Source of the DNA: Streptomyces sp. NRRL S-31
GTDB lineage: Bacteria > Actinomycetota > Actinomycetes > Streptomycetales > Streptomycetaceae
Length of the DNA stretch: 64,000 bases
Reading direction: 5' to 3'
Assembly: GCF_000718775.1 (NCBI RefSeq)
Contig: NZ_JOCB01000025.1
Location: 1-64,000, forward strand
Shown here piece after piece: positions 21,671 through 31,904 of the stretch. A program made the translations under genes and the position numbers. Under the pieces are notes generated by a model. That model made no database searches, was not told the DNA's origin, and saw nothing but the letters and a program-made list of their open reading frames with translations. Numbering within the stretch: the stretch's first letter is position 1; each line of letters begins with the position of its first letter.

Positions 21671-23008
21671 TTACGGACGGTCCGCGAAACGCGATCGGGC
21701 GCCGATCGCGGTCGCTCCGTTGACGCCCGGGACACCGGCGCCGACCGGTGCCCGCTCCCCCGTTCCGGCCGCCTCCCCGGTGGCCCCGGCGGCCTCCGTC
21801 TCCGCGGTCCCGGCCGTCCCGGCTGCCTCGGCGACACCGCCCCTCCTGCGGTACCGCGGCGGCACGAACCGCTGCGCCCACACCGGCACCCGCGGTGTGA
21901 AGCGCGGGAGCAGCAGCAGGACCAGGCCGACCGCGCTCAGGAAGACCACGCCGAGCACGATCCACATCGACGCCGAGTTCACGGAGTAGGCCAGCGCTCC
22001 GAAGGCGATCAGCGCCGACCAGAAGTACATGATCAGCACCGCCCGGCTGTGCGAGTGGCCGATCTCCAGCAGCCGGTGGTGCAGGTGCCCGCGGTCGGCG
22101 GCGAACGGCGACTGGCCGCGCCAGGTGCGGCGGACGATCGCCAGCACCAGGTCCGCCGTCGGCACCGCGATGATCGTCAGCGGCAGCAGCAGCGGGATGT
22201 AGACCGGCACCGTCTGGTGCACCGCCGCCTTCTCCGAGCCCGCGTACAGGTTCAGCGCGTCCGGGTCGAGCTGGCCGGTGATCGAGATCGCGCCGGCCGC
22301 CAGCACCAGCCCGATCAGCATCGAGCCGGAGTCGCCCATGAAGATCCGCGCGGGATGCATGTTGTGCGGCAGGAAGCCCAGGCACATGCCCATCAGGATC
22401 GCCGCGAACAGCGTGGCGGGGGCGGCGGCCTCGATGCCGTACGACACCCAGACGCGGTACGCGTACAGGAAGAACGCGGCCGCCGCGATGCACACCATGC
22501 CGGCGGCGAGGCCGTCGAGGCCGTCCACGAAGTTGACCGCGTTGATCGTGATGACCACCAGGGCCACCGTCAGCAGGGTGCCCTGCCACTGGGTCAGCGC
22601 CACGTTGCCGACGCCCGGGATGGGCAGCCACAGGATCGTCAGACCCTGCATGACCATCACGCCGGCCGCGATCATCTGACCGCCCAGCTTGATCAGCGCG
22701 TCGATCTCGAACTTGTCGTCCAGGACGCCGATCAGCCAGATCAGGGCCGCGCCGGAGAGCAGCGCCCGCGGCTCGTTGGACTTGGTGAAGACCTCGCTGA
22801 GGTTGGTCAGGTGGTCCGCGACCAGCAGGCCCGCGCACAGGCCGAAGAACATCGCGATGCCGCCGAGCCGCGGGGTGGGTTCCCGGTGCACGTCACGGGC
22901 CCGGATATCCGGCATCGCCCCGGCCACGATCGCGAACTTCCGTACCGGCCCCGTCAGGAGGTACGTCACCGCGGCCGTGATGCAGAGCGTCAGCAGGTAT
23001 TCACGCAC
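21671..23008 (-). CDS. WecA/TagO/MraY-family undecaprenyl-phosphate sugar-1-phosphate transferase
   Basis: 445 aa polytopic membrane enzyme (about 10-11 helices) of the phospho-N-acetylmuramoyl/GlcNAc transferase family. Seen: the cytoplasmic NFVDGLDGLAAG motif with catalytic Asp residues, DIRARDVHREPTPRLGG near the N-terminus, and RGHLHHRLL, the His-rich motif that separates WecA/TagO from MraY. It most likely transfers GlcNAc-1-phosphate to undecaprenyl phosphate to start teichoic acid or related wall polymer. The start is taken as GTG 23008 (GGGGAA just upstream); GTG 23020 is the alternative. The C-terminal 60 residues are Ala/Thr/Gly-rich. Confidence 0.9.
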   Translation of the reverse strand: MREYLLTLCITAAVTYLLTGPVRKFAIVAGAMPDIRARDVHREPTPRLGGIAMFFGLCAGLLVADHLTNLSEVFTKSNEPRALLSGAALIWLIGVLDDKFEIDALIKLGGQMIAAGVMVMQGLTILWLPIPGVGNVALTQWQGTLLTVALVVITINAVNFVDGLDGLAAGMVCIAAAAFFLYAYRVWVSYGIEAAAPATLFAAILMGMCLGFLPHNMHPARIFMGDSGSMLIGLVLAAGAISITGQLDPDALNLYAGSEKAAVHQTVPVYIPLLLPLTIIAVPTADLVLAIVRRTWRGQSPFAADRGHLHHRLLEIGHSHSRAVLIMYFWSALIAFGALAYSVNSASMWIVLGVVFLSAVGLVLLLLPRFTPRVPVWAQRFVPPRYRRRGGVAEAAGTAGTAETEAAGATGEAAGTGERAPVGAGVPGVNGATAIGARSRFADRP

Positions 23009-23180
23009 GGGCTTCCCCACAGGTCTCGCTGGCCATCACAGCCACACACCCTAGCGACGGACGCATACGGATGGAGACTGCCGGGTAGCGACGATGGTTG
23101 CACGCCTCGCCGTGTGCTCCGTCCCGCGGTGGCACCACAGGCGCCCACAACGGGACACACCGGGGTGTACGGATCGGCGG

Positions 23181-24458
23181 CTACCCCCGGTCAGCCGTGT
23201 CAGCCGCGTGCGGCCCGGATACGGCGGGATACGGCGGAAAACGGCCGGTGAGCGCGCGCACCTCCTCCCGGGCCGCGACCGGCTCGGCCTCCCCGCGCAG
23301 CACGGCCCCCAGCAGCGCGGCGATCCGCACCATCTCCGGCTCGCCCATGCCCTGCGTGGTCACCGCGGCCGTCCCCAGGCGCAGCCCGCGGCCGTCGCCG
23401 TGCGGCAGCACGCAGCAGTCCAGCACCAGACCGGCCGCGAGCAGCCGCCCGCGCGCGGTCCGGCCGTCCACACCCAGCGGAGCCGGGTCCGCGGTGATCA
23501 GATGGGTGTCCGTGCCGCCGGTGGTGACGGCCAGCCCCTCGGCGGCCAGATGACCGGCCAGCACCCGGGCGTTGGCGACGACCTGGTGCGCGTACACGGT
23601 GAAGGCCGGGGTCGCCGCCTCGCCGAACGCGACGGCCTTGGCGGCGATGGTGTGCATCTGGGCGCCGCCCTGGGTGAAGGGGAAGACGGCCCGGTCGACG
23701 CGCTCGGCCAGCTCGGCACCGCACAGGATCATCCCGCCGCGCGGCCCGCGCAGCACCTTGTGGGTGGTCGCGCACACGATGTCCGCGTACGGCACCGGAC
23801 TGGGCGCCGCTCCCCCGGCGACCAGGCCGATCGGATGGCCCGCGGCCGCGATCAGATAGGCCCCCACCTCGTCGGCGACCTCCCGGAAGAAGGCGTGGTC
23901 GAAGTGGCGGGGGTAGGCGATGGAACCGCAGACGATGGCCTTGGGCCGGTGGTTGCGCGCCAGATGGCGCACCTGGTCGTGGTCGATCAGCCCGGTCTCG
24001 GCGTCGACGCCGTAGCCCACGAAGTCGAACCAGCGGCCGGAGAAGTTCGCCGGCGAGCCGTGGGTGAGGTGGCCGCCGTAGGGCAGGCCGAGGGCGAGGA
24101 CGGTGTCGCCGGGGCGCAGCAGGGCCGCGTAGGCGGCCAGCACGGCCGAGGAGCCGGAGTGCGGCTGGACGTTGGCGTGCTCGGCGCCGAACAGGGCCTT
24201 GGCCCGCTCGACGGCGGCGCGTTCGGCGGCGTCCACGATCTCGCAGCCGCCGTGGTGCCGGGCGCCCGGGTAGCCCTCGGCGTACTTGTTGGCGAGCGCC
24301 GAGCCGAGGGCGGCGAGCACGGCCGGCGAGCAGAAGTTCTCGGCGGCGATCAGCTGGAGCGTCGTGGACTGCCGCGCCAGCTCCCCGGAGAGGATGTCGG
24401 CCATCGCCGGGTCCTGCCACCGCAGGACGTCGGCCTCGTGGGCGGTGCTGACCGGCAT
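23181..24458 (-). CDS. glyA: Serine hydroxymethyltransferase-like PLP protein with altered active site
   Basis: 425 aa, full SHMT fold by length and overall similarity. The PLP lysine is kept (TTHKVLRGPRGG, Lys234), as is the substrate-carboxylate Arg region (LRLGTAAVT). But several near-invariant residues differ: the Asp that pairs with the PLP ring nitrogen (VDMAH in normal SHMT) is Ala205 in IAAAGHP; YPGKRYYGG is YPGARHHGG, losing both active-site Tyr; IASENF is IAAENF; SGAQAN is SGSSAV. So although it would be auto-annotated glyA, it is unlikely to be the housekeeping enzyme. It lies between the WecA-like gene and the phosphatase-like gene. Confidence 0.75.
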   Translation of the reverse strand: MPVSTAHEADVLRWQDPAMADILSGELARQSTTLQLIAAENFCSPAVLAALGSALANKYAEGYPGARHHGGCEIVDAAERAAVERAKALFGAEHANVQPHSGSSAVLAAYAALLRPGDTVLALGLPYGGHLTHGSPANFSGRWFDFVGYGVDAETGLIDHDQVRHLARNHRPKAIVCGSIAYPRHFDHAFFREVADEVGAYLIAAAGHPIGLVAGGAAPSPVPYADIVCATTHKVLRGPRGGMILCGAELAERVDRAVFPFTQGGAQMHTIAAKAVAFGEAATPAFTVYAHQVVANARVLAGHLAAEGLAVTTGGTDTHLITADPAPLGVDGRTARGRLLAAGLVLDCCVLPHGDGRGLRLGTAAVTTQGMGEPEMVRIAALLGAVLRGEAEPVAAREEVRALTGRFPPYPAVSGPHAADTADRG

Positions 24459-24617
24459 GGCGGGCTCCGGGCGGTCGACGGTGACGTATCCCCAATGTAG
24501 GCCCGGGGTGCGGCGGACGCGCGGCCGTGACGGCCGTTCCCGCCCGCCGTGCGGCCGCGCGGGCGCCCGTCCACCCGGAAGGGGGCCGGCCGGGCCGCGG
24601 TCGCGCGCGTACGCCCG

Positions 24618-25295
24618 TCAGGTGTGCGCGGGGACGCCCGTCAGCGCCGTGACGACCGGGTCCAGCGCGTCCCGTATCTCGTCGCCGATGGACCGGAAGA
24701 AGGTCAGCGGGGCGCCGTACGGGTCGTACACCTCGTCCGCCTCGGCGGTCGGGGCGAGCAGCCAGCCGCGCAGCGCCGCCGCCGCCCGCACCAGCGCGCG
24801 GGCCCGCATGACCACACCGTCCTCCAGCGGCGGCAGGGTGGCCGGATCTATCGCCCGGACCAGGCGGGTGAACTCCTTCAGGGTGAAGGTGCGCAGGCCC
24901 GCCGAGTGGCCCATGGAGATCACCTGGGCCCGGTGGTCACGGGTGGCCGTCAGCACCAGGTCGGCCCTGATCACGTGCTCGTCCAGCAGCTCCCGGCCGA
25001 CGAAGCCGGCGGCGTCCGCCCCGAACTCGGCCAGCACGGTCTCGGCGTGGGACTCCATGGGCGCGCCCTCGTGGCCCCAGGTGCCCGCGCTCTCCACGAT
25101 CAGCCCGCCGCCGAGCACGCCGAGCCGCTCCGCGACGAAGTGGCGGGTCAGCCGCTCGGTGATGGGCGAGCGGCACACGTTGCCGGTGCTGACGTGCAGG
25201 ATGCGGAAGGTGTCACGGGGAAACCCGAACGTCGTCGTCTCCTCCGCGCTCCAGCCTCCAGCGCCTATGCCACGCCCCGCTTCAGGGGCCGTCAA
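24618..25295 (-). CDS. Low-molecular-weight protein-tyrosine-phosphatase-like protein lacking the catalytic Cys
   Basis: 225 aa. The LMW-PTP fold is clear: P-loop STGNVCRSP, SAGTWG, ADLVLTATRDHR, and the DPYG general-acid loop near the C-terminus. In the CX5R P-loop the nucleophilic Cys is Ser36 (codon AGC); the second Cys (41) and Arg42 remain. A classical phosphatase would be inactive with this change, so it may be a phospho-binding pseudoenzyme. TTG at 25295 is the preferred start: it overlaps the TsaC stop (TTGA) and has GAGG about seven bases upstream. Wall-polymer gene neighbours would fit a role beside a tyrosine kinase, but none is adjacent. Confidence 0.8.
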   Translation of the reverse strand: MTAPEAGRGIGAGGWSAEETTTFGFPRDTFRILHVSTGNVCRSPITERLTRHFVAERLGVLGGGLIVESAGTWGHEGAPMESHAETVLAEFGADAAGFVGRELLDEHVIRADLVLTATRDHRAQVISMGHSAGLRTFTLKEFTRLVRAIDPATLPPLEDGVVMRARALVRAAAALRGWLLAPTAEADEVYDPYGAPLTFFRSIGDEIRDALDPVVTALTGVPAHT

Positions 25296-25939
25296 TTCGC
25301 CACCTCGAGGTCGGGTACGACCTTCCGCAGCTCGTCCGCGGAGATGGCCCCCGCGCGCAGCAGCACCGGCGCCTCGCGGGAGACGTCCACGATGGACGAC
25401 GGCACGTTGCCCGGGGTGGGGCCGCCGTCGAGGTAGACGGAGACGGAGTCGCCGAGCATCTCCTGGGCGGCGTCGCAGTTCTCCGGCGCCGGGTGGCCGG
25501 TGAGGTTGGCGGAGGAGACGGCCATCGGGCCGAACTCGGTGAGCAGCTCGATGGCGACCGGGTGCAGCGGCATGCGCACGGCGACCGTGCCCCGGGTGTC
25601 GCCGAGGTCCCACTGGAGGGACGGCTGGTGCCTGGCGACGAGCGTCAGGGCCCCCGGCCAGAACGCGTCGACCAGTTCCCAGGCCAGCTCGGAGAAGTCC
25701 GTGACGAGGCCGTGCAGGGTGTTCGGGGAGCCGATGAGGACGGGGGTGGGCATGTTGCGCCCCCGGCCCTTAGCGGCGAGCAGGTCGGCGACCGCCTCCG
25801 AGGAGAACGCGTCGGCGCCGATGCCGTACACCGTGTCGGTCGGCAGCACCACCAGCTCGCCCCGGCGGACGGCGGACGCGGCCTCGCGCAGACCCGTCAC
25901 GCGGTCGGTCGCGTCGTTGGTGTCGTATCGCCGTGCCAT
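25292..25939 (-). CDS. L-threonylcarbamoyladenylate synthase (TsaC/Sua5/YwlC family)
   Basis: 215 aa, makes threonylcarbamoyl-AMP from Thr, bicarbonate and ATP for t6A modification of ANN-decoding tRNAs. Family motifs: GELVVLPTDTVYGIG (about residues 28-42), KGRGRNMPTPVLIGS and the SSANLTGHPAP segment. It has the short YrdC-only length rather than the longer Sua5 form. GAGGAGG is seven to eight bases before the ATG, inside the tiny upstream ORF, so its translation may be coupled to prmC. Confidence 0.92.
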   Translation of the reverse strand: MARRYDTNDATDRVTGLREAASAVRRGELVVLPTDTVYGIGADAFSSEAVADLLAAKGRGRNMPTPVLIGSPNTLHGLVTDFSELAWELVDAFWPGALTLVARHQPSLQWDLGDTRGTVAVRMPLHPVAIELLTEFGPMAVSSANLTGHPAPENCDAAQEMLGDSVSVYLDGGPTPGNVPSSIVDVSREAPVLLRAGAISADELRKVVPDLEVAN

Positions 25940-25941
25940 GT

Positions 25942-25995
25942 CTAGCGGGCCTCCTCGTACACGTACTGCGGGATGGAAGTCGTCGGGGCGGTCAC
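25942..25995 (-). CDS. Possible 17-aa coupling ORF between prmC and the TsaC gene
   Basis: GTG at 25995 overlaps the prmC stop (GTGA) and the frame ends in TAG three bases before the TsaC ATG. Its last codons supply the GAGGAGG ribosome-binding site of the next gene. The arrangement is what one expects of a translational coupler, but a 17-codon ORF can arise by chance. Confidence 0.3.
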   Translation of the reverse strand: MTAPTTSIPQYVYEEAR

Positions 25996-26837
25996 GGCAG
26001 CGCCTTGCGGGCGGTGGCGAAGCGCGGCCGGTTGTTGAGGTCGGGGTGGTCGGCCGCGTCGGCCCAGCCCCGCTCCTCGGTGAAGATCCACGGCACCTGG
26101 CCGCCCTGGGTGTCGGCGTGCTCGATCACGACGACGCCGCCCGGGCGCAGCAGCCGGTGCGCGGTGCGCTCGATGCCGCGGATCAGATCGAGCCCGTCCT
26201 CGCCGGAGAACAGTGCCAGCTCCGGGTCGTAGTCGCGGGCCTCGGGGGCGACGTACTCCCACTCGGTGAGCGGGATGTACGGCGGGTTGGAGATGACCAG
26301 GTCGACCTGGCCGTCGAGGTCCGGGAAGGCGTCGAGGGCGTCGCCCTGGCGCAGGTCGACCCGCGAGCCGGCCACGTTCTTCCGGGTCCACACCAGGGCG
26401 TCCTCGGACAGCTCCACGGCGTGCACGCGGGAGCGCGGCACCTCCTGGGCGAGGGCGAGGGCGATGGCGCCAGAACCGGTGCACAGGTCGACGATGGCCG
26501 GTTCCACGACGTCCATGGCGCGCACGGCGTCTATGGCCCAGCCGACCACCGACTCGGTCTCCGGGCGCGGCACGAACACCCCGGGCCCGACCTGGAGTTC
26601 CAGGTAGCGGAAGTAGGCCCGCCCGGTGATGTGCTGGAGCGGCTCGCGCTGCTCGCGCCGGGCGATGACCTCCCAGTACCGGGCGTCGAAGTCGGCGTCC
26701 TTCACGGAGTGCAGTGCGCCGCGCTTCACACCGTGCACGAACGCGGCCAGCTCCTCCGCGTCGTTGCGCGGCGAGGGCACGCCGGCGTCGGCCAGCCGCT
26801 GGGTGGCCTGGGCCACCTCGGCGAGCAGCAGGTTCAC
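25992..26837 (-). CDS. prmC: Peptide chain release factor N5-glutamine methyltransferase
   Basis: 281 aa SAM-dependent methylase that modifies the GGQ glutamine of RF1/RF2. N-terminal helical domain (1-80), SAM motif LCTGSGAIALALA (about residue 117), and the catalytic NPPYIPL motif (about 189-195). GTG start with GGAGG six bases upstream. It is encoded 36 bp downstream of its own substrate gene, prfA. Confidence 0.95.
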   Translation of the reverse strand: MNLLLAEVAQATQRLADAGVPSPRNDAEELAAFVHGVKRGALHSVKDADFDARYWEVIARREQREPLQHITGRAYFRYLELQVGPGVFVPRPETESVVGWAIDAVRAMDVVEPAIVDLCTGSGAIALALAQEVPRSRVHAVELSEDALVWTRKNVAGSRVDLRQGDALDAFPDLDGQVDLVISNPPYIPLTEWEYVAPEARDYDPELALFSGEDGLDLIRGIERTAHRLLRPGGVVVIEHADTQGGQVPWIFTEERGWADAADHPDLNNRPRFATARKALP

Positions 26838-26873
26838 GCGAGTCCTCCGTGTCGTACTGGTGCGGACGGGGTC

Positions 26874-27941
<1,068 letters not shown>

Positions 27942-28048
27942 CTTTCGGCTCCTGTACTGCGGTGAGGGGAAGGGCGGGCGACCAAAAACGCCGGTCCCGG
28001 CGCACACCCGCGAAGGCGTACGGCCGTGGACCGGCGAAATGGGGCTCG

Positions 28049-28270
28049 CTACTTCTTGGAGCCGGCGGCCTTGCCGAAGCGGGCCTCGAAGCGGGCCACA
28101 CGGCCACCGGTGTCGAGGATCTTCTGCTTGCCCGTGTAGAACGGGTGGCACTCGGAGCAGACCTCGGCCCGGATGGTGCCGGACTCGATGGTGCTACGGG
28201 TGGTGAACGACGCGCCGCAGGTGCAGCTGACCTGCGTCTCGACGTACGCGGGGTGAATGTCGCGCTTCAA
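28049..28270 (-). CDS. rpmE: 50S ribosomal protein L31, zinc-binding form
   Basis: 73 aa. Four Cys in the order CxC (CTC) and CxxC (CSEC) show the zinc-containing C+ type, the paralogue normally used under zinc sufficiency; a C- copy under Zur control is expected elsewhere. TTG start at 28270 with AGGAGAC three bases upstream; there is no in-frame ATG. It lies 107 bp upstream of prfA. Confidence 0.95.
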   Translation of the reverse strand: MKRDIHPAYVETQVSCTCGASFTTRSTIESGTIRAEVCSECHPFYTGKQKILDTGGRVARFEARFGKAAGSKK

Positions 28271-28424
28271 GGTGTCTCCTAGGTTGCGGGAGGGCGCCGG
28301 GTCGCGGACGCGGGATGCGGACGCGTGAACCGGGGCCGACGTACCAGTCTGCCAGGACTGGGGCCATCCTCCCAAACCGGGGGTACGGCCGTTCTATTCC
28401 GCCGGGTGCGCGGGGCCCGCGCGG

Positions 28425-29549
28425 TCAGCTCACGACGCCCTTGGCCTCGCCGGTGGCCGTGCCCTCCGTGGCCGTCCCCGGGATCGGCTCGTCGTTCTTC
28501 AGGGCGTCCCAGACCAGCTGGGCCTTGGCCTTCTCCGGCAGGACCCGGTTGGGGTTGGCCGGGTCGTACCGCACCGGCATCGTGACCATCTTCATGTGGG
28601 ACGAGCTGATGCCCTTGAGGCCGCCGGCGAAGTCGATCAGGGAGTTGACCGAGCCGAGGTCGGAGTCGGTCGTGACGGACTTGGTGGCGGTGTCGGCGAG
28701 GTTGTAGAGCTTCTTCGGGTCGGAGAGGACACCGACGTGCTTCACCTGGTCGATCAGCGCCTTGATGAACGCCTGCTGGAGCTGGATGCGGCCGAGGTCG
28801 GAGCCGTCGCCCACGCCGTGCCGGGTGCGGACCAGGCCGAGCGCCTGTTCGCCGTCCAGGGTGTGCGGGCCGGCCTTGAGGTCCAGGTGGCTCTGCGGGT
28901 CGCGGATGTCCCTGGTGGTGGTGACGTGCACGCCGCCGAGGTCGTCGATGAGCCGCTGGAAGCCCTCGAAGTCGACCTCCAGATAGTGGTCCATGCGGAT
29001 ACCGGTGATCGACTCCACGGTCTTCACCGCGCAGGCCGCGCCCCCGGTGGAGTACGCCTCGTTGAACATCACGCCGGAGGCGGCCGGATGCACGGTGCCC
29101 TTGGTGTCGGTGCACTGGGGGCGGTCGACGAGGGTGTCCCGGGGCACCGAGACCACACTGGCCTTCTTGTGCCCCTGGTACACGTGGACGATCATCGCCG
29201 TGTCCGAGCGGGCGCTGCCGTCGTCCGCGCCGCCGCCGAGCTTCTTGTTCTTGCCGGAGCGGGTGTCCGAGCCGAGGACCAGGATGTTCTCGGAGCCGTT
29301 GTCGATCTTCGTGGGCCGGTCGGTGCCGAGGGCCTGGTTGATGTCGACGCTGTGCAGGTTGCCGTTGAGCTTGAAGTAGACGAACCCGGCGCCGGCACCG
29401 CCCAGCACGACGACGCCCGCGGCCGTCCAGACACCGGCGCGCACGGCTCTGCGGCCCGCGCCGGGCGCCTTGCGGCGGCGGCCCTTGCCCCGGCGGCGGG
29501 GTCCTGTCGTGCCCGGCTCGGTTATGGCGGGCGTGCTCTCGGCGGCCAC
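28425..29549 (-). CDS. LytR-CpsA-Psr (LCP) family wall-polymer ligase
   Basis: 374 aa. A basic Arg/Lys-rich cytoplasmic N-terminus and one transmembrane helix (about residues 38-60) precede the extracellular LCP domain with its conserved elements LVLGSDTR, SDTAMIVHV, SVPRDTLVD, the VDFEGFQRLIDDLGGV segment and ALGLVRTRH. LCP proteins attach undecaprenyl-linked glycopolymers to peptidoglycan, which fits the WecA-like gene nearby. The GTG start at 29549 has GGAG four bases upstream. The tail ends in a short Thr/Gly-rich stretch. Confidence 0.93.
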   Translation of the reverse strand: MAAESTPAITEPGTTGPRRRGKGRRRKAPGAGRRAVRAGVWTAAGVVVLGGAGAGFVYFKLNGNLHSVDINQALGTDRPTKIDNGSENILVLGSDTRSGKNKKLGGGADDGSARSDTAMIVHVYQGHKKASVVSVPRDTLVDRPQCTDTKGTVHPAASGVMFNEAYSTGGAACAVKTVESITGIRMDHYLEVDFEGFQRLIDDLGGVHVTTTRDIRDPQSHLDLKAGPHTLDGEQALGLVRTRHGVGDGSDLGRIQLQQAFIKALIDQVKHVGVLSDPKKLYNLADTATKSVTTDSDLGSVNSLIDFAGGLKGISSSHMKMVTMPVRYDPANPNRVLPEKAKAQLVWDALKNDEPIPGTATEGTATGEAKGVVS

Positions 29550-29927
29550 ATCGCTCCTAGGTCTAGGCGGTCGGATACCCCCTGCGGTCGGGGTCGGGAG
29601 CGGTCGTCACCGCTCCATCGTCGCTCCGCCCGGTCAGACGGAGAAACTCGGGAAAGGGTTGCACGACACAGCGTGGCCACCGTGTCCGGCAGAGGTCACG
29701 CAGCGTAGCCACTCACGACCTGCACACCGCGACTCACCTGCGGTTTCGGCCACCCTGGCCGGGCGGTCGCGAGCCGGTGCCCGCCGGCGCCCCTGTGGCC
29801 AAGGTCTCGCCCGCCCGCGCCCCGCGGCAACGCGAAAGGGCCGTTCCCCGTCGTCTCTCGACGGGGAACGGCCCTTCCCGCGGCGTTCAGCCACTCAGAC
29901 GCTCAGGTCCTCGGACGTACGAGGCGC
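29550..29927. other. 378-bp intergenic region between rho and the LCP gene
   Basis: No gene is supported. It contains the rho terminator (29836-29876) and presumably the promoter for the LCP gene near 29560-29700. The open frames here are GC-driven shadows. Confidence 0.6.
29836..29876 (-). terminator. Strong stem-loop terminator after rho
   Basis: Perfect 18-bp stem: 29836-29853 pairs with 29859-29876 around a 5-base loop (TCTCT). It lies about 50 bp downstream of the rho stop. It is the longest perfect hairpin noticed in the window. Confidence 0.9.
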
Positions 29928-31904
29928 TCAGTCGCCGTTGCCCGGGGTCGGCGTCGTCTTCTGGATCTGCATCAGGAACTCGACGTTCGACTTGGTCTGC
30001 TTCATCTTGTCGAGCAGCAGCTCGATCGCCTGCTGCTGGTCCAGCGCGTGCAGCACCCGGCGGAGCTTCCAGACGACCGCCAGCTCCTCGTTGCCGAGCA
30101 GGATCTCTTCCTTACGGGTGCCGGACGCGTCCACGTCCACCGCCGGGAAGATGCGCTTGTCGGCGAGCTTGCGGTCGAGCTTGAGCTCCATGTTGCCGGT
30201 GCCCTTGAACTCCTCGAAGATCACCTCGTCCATGCGGGACCCGGTGTCCACGAGAGCCGTGGCGAGGATGGTCAGCGAGCCGCCGTCCTCGATGTTCCGC
30301 GCCGCGCCGAAGAACCGCTTCGGCGGGTACAGGGCGGTCGAGTCGACACCACCGGACAGGATGCGGCCGGAGGCCGGCGCCGCCAGGTTGTAGGCACGGC
30401 CCAGACGCGTGATGGAGTCGAGCAGCACGACGACGTCGTGGCCCAGCTCCACGAGGCGCTTGGCGCGCTCGATGGCCAGCTCGGCGACCGTGGTGTGGTC
30501 CTCGGCCGGACGGTCGAAGGTCGAGGAGATGACCTCGCCCTTGACCGACCGCTGCATGTCGGTGACCTCTTCCGGACGCTCGTCGACCAGGACGACCATC
30601 AGGTGGCACTCGGGGTTGTTGTGCGTGATCGCGTTGGCGACCGCCTGCATGATCATGGTCTTGCCGGTCTTCGGCGGGGCCACGATCAGACCGCGCTGGC
30701 CCTTGCCGATCGGCGAGACCAGGTCGATGATCCGGGTGGTGAGCACGCCCGGGTCGGTCTCCAGGCGGAGCCGGTCCTGCGGGTAGAGCGGGGTCAGCTT
30801 GTTGAACTCCGGTCGGCCACGGCCGTGTTCGGGCGCCATGCCGTTGACGGAGTCCAGCCGGACCAGCGCGTTGAACTTCTCGCGGCGCTCGCCCTCCTTC
30901 GGCTGGCGGACCGCACCGGTGAGGTGGTCACCCTTGCGCAGGCCGTTCTTGCGGACCTGGGCGAGGGAGACGTACACGTCGTTCGGACCGGGCAGGTAGC
31001 CGGAGGTCCGGATGAAGGCGTAGTTGTCGAGGATGTCCAGGATGCCCGCGACCGGGATCAGGACGTCGTCCTCGGTGACCTGCGGCTCGGCGATCTCGTC
31101 GCGGCCACGACGGCCACGGCGGTCGCGGTAGCGGCCACGACGGCCACGGCGGCCGCCCTCGAAGTCGTCGTCGTCCTGCTGCTGGCGGTCCTGCCGGCCA
31201 CCCTGCTGACCCTGCTGGCCCTGCTGCTGACGCTGCTGGCCGCCCTGCTGCTCGTCGCCCTTGTTGCGGCGGTCCCGGTCGCGGTCCCGGCCGCGCTCGC
31301 GGCGGTCCCGGCGGCCACGGCCCTCGCCGTCACCGGCGTCACCCTTGGCGTCGCCCTGCTGCTGCGTCTCGGCCTTGGGCTCGGCCTTGGCCTCCGCGGC
31401 GACGGTCTCGGCCCCGCCCTGGCCGGGGCTGCCCGCCTCGGCGGTGGCACGGCGACGACGGCGCTCGACGGGGGCGTCGTCGCTGGCGGGCTGGCCGGGG
31501 ATCTCGATCTGCTGCTGGGCCGCGGCCTTGTCGGCGGGGGCCTCCCCGGCCTTGTCCGCCTTCTTCTCGGCGGCCTCGTCGCCGGTGCGGGCCCGCGAGG
31601 TGGCCCGGCGCTTCGGCTTGGTCTCGGCGGTGTCCCCGGCGGAGGAGGACGCCTTGGGGGCGGCGCCTCCGGCGGCCTGCGCCTCCTTGATGACCTCGAT
31701 CAGCTGGCTCTTGCGCATACGCGCGGTGCCCCTGATCCCGAGGCCCGAGGCGACCTGTTGCAGCTCGGCCAGCACCATGCCCTCGAGGCCGGTACCGCGG
31801 CGCCGCCGGGAGCCGGCACCGGTGGCAGGCGCGGAGGCGTCCGTGGCGGGCGCGGCAGCGGTCTCCTCGACACGTGCGCCCATCAGATCGGTGGTGTCGC
31901 TCAC
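29928..31904 (-). CDS. rho: Transcription termination factor Rho
   Basis: 658 aa hexameric RNA helicase. The N-terminal Rho_N helix bundle (about residues 35-80) is followed by an actinobacterial insertion (about 90-290) rich in Ala/Lys then Arg/Asp/Gln/Gly, which in related species adds RNA binding. Then the RNA-binding OB fold ([18 protein letters not shown], FxRxxGY-like RNP) and RecA-like motor with Walker A APPKTGKT and Walker [14 protein letters not shown] start at 31904 with GGAAGGA upstream. Transcribed alone; rho mRNAs are commonly autoregulated, and the 421-bp upstream spacer allows that. Confidence 0.97.
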   Translation of the reverse strand: MSDTTDLMGARVEETAAAPATDASAPATGAGSRRRRGTGLEGMVLAELQQVASGLGIRGTARMRKSQLIEVIKEAQAAGGAAPKASSSAGDTAETKPKRRATSRARTGDEAAEKKADKAGEAPADKAAAQQQIEIPGQPASDDAPVERRRRRATAEAGSPGQGGAETVAAEAKAEPKAETQQQGDAKGDAGDGEGRGRRDRRERGRDRDRDRRNKGDEQQGGQQRQQQGQQGQQGGRQDRQQQDDDDFEGGRRGRRGRYRDRRGRRGRDEIAEPQVTEDDVLIPVAGILDILDNYAFIRTSGYLPGPNDVYVSLAQVRKNGLRKGDHLTGAVRQPKEGERREKFNALVRLDSVNGMAPEHGRGRPEFNKLTPLYPQDRLRLETDPGVLTTRIIDLVSPIGKGQRGLIVAPPKTGKTMIMQAVANAITHNNPECHLMVVLVDERPEEVTDMQRSVKGEVISSTFDRPAEDHTTVAELAIERAKRLVELGHDVVVLLDSITRLGRAYNLAAPASGRILSGGVDSTALYPPKRFFGAARNIEDGGSLTILATALVDTGSRMDEVIFEEFKGTGNMELKLDRKLADKRIFPAVDVDASGTRKEEILLGNEELAVVWKLRRVLHALDQQQAIELLLDKMKQTKSNVEFLMQIQKTTPTPGNGD

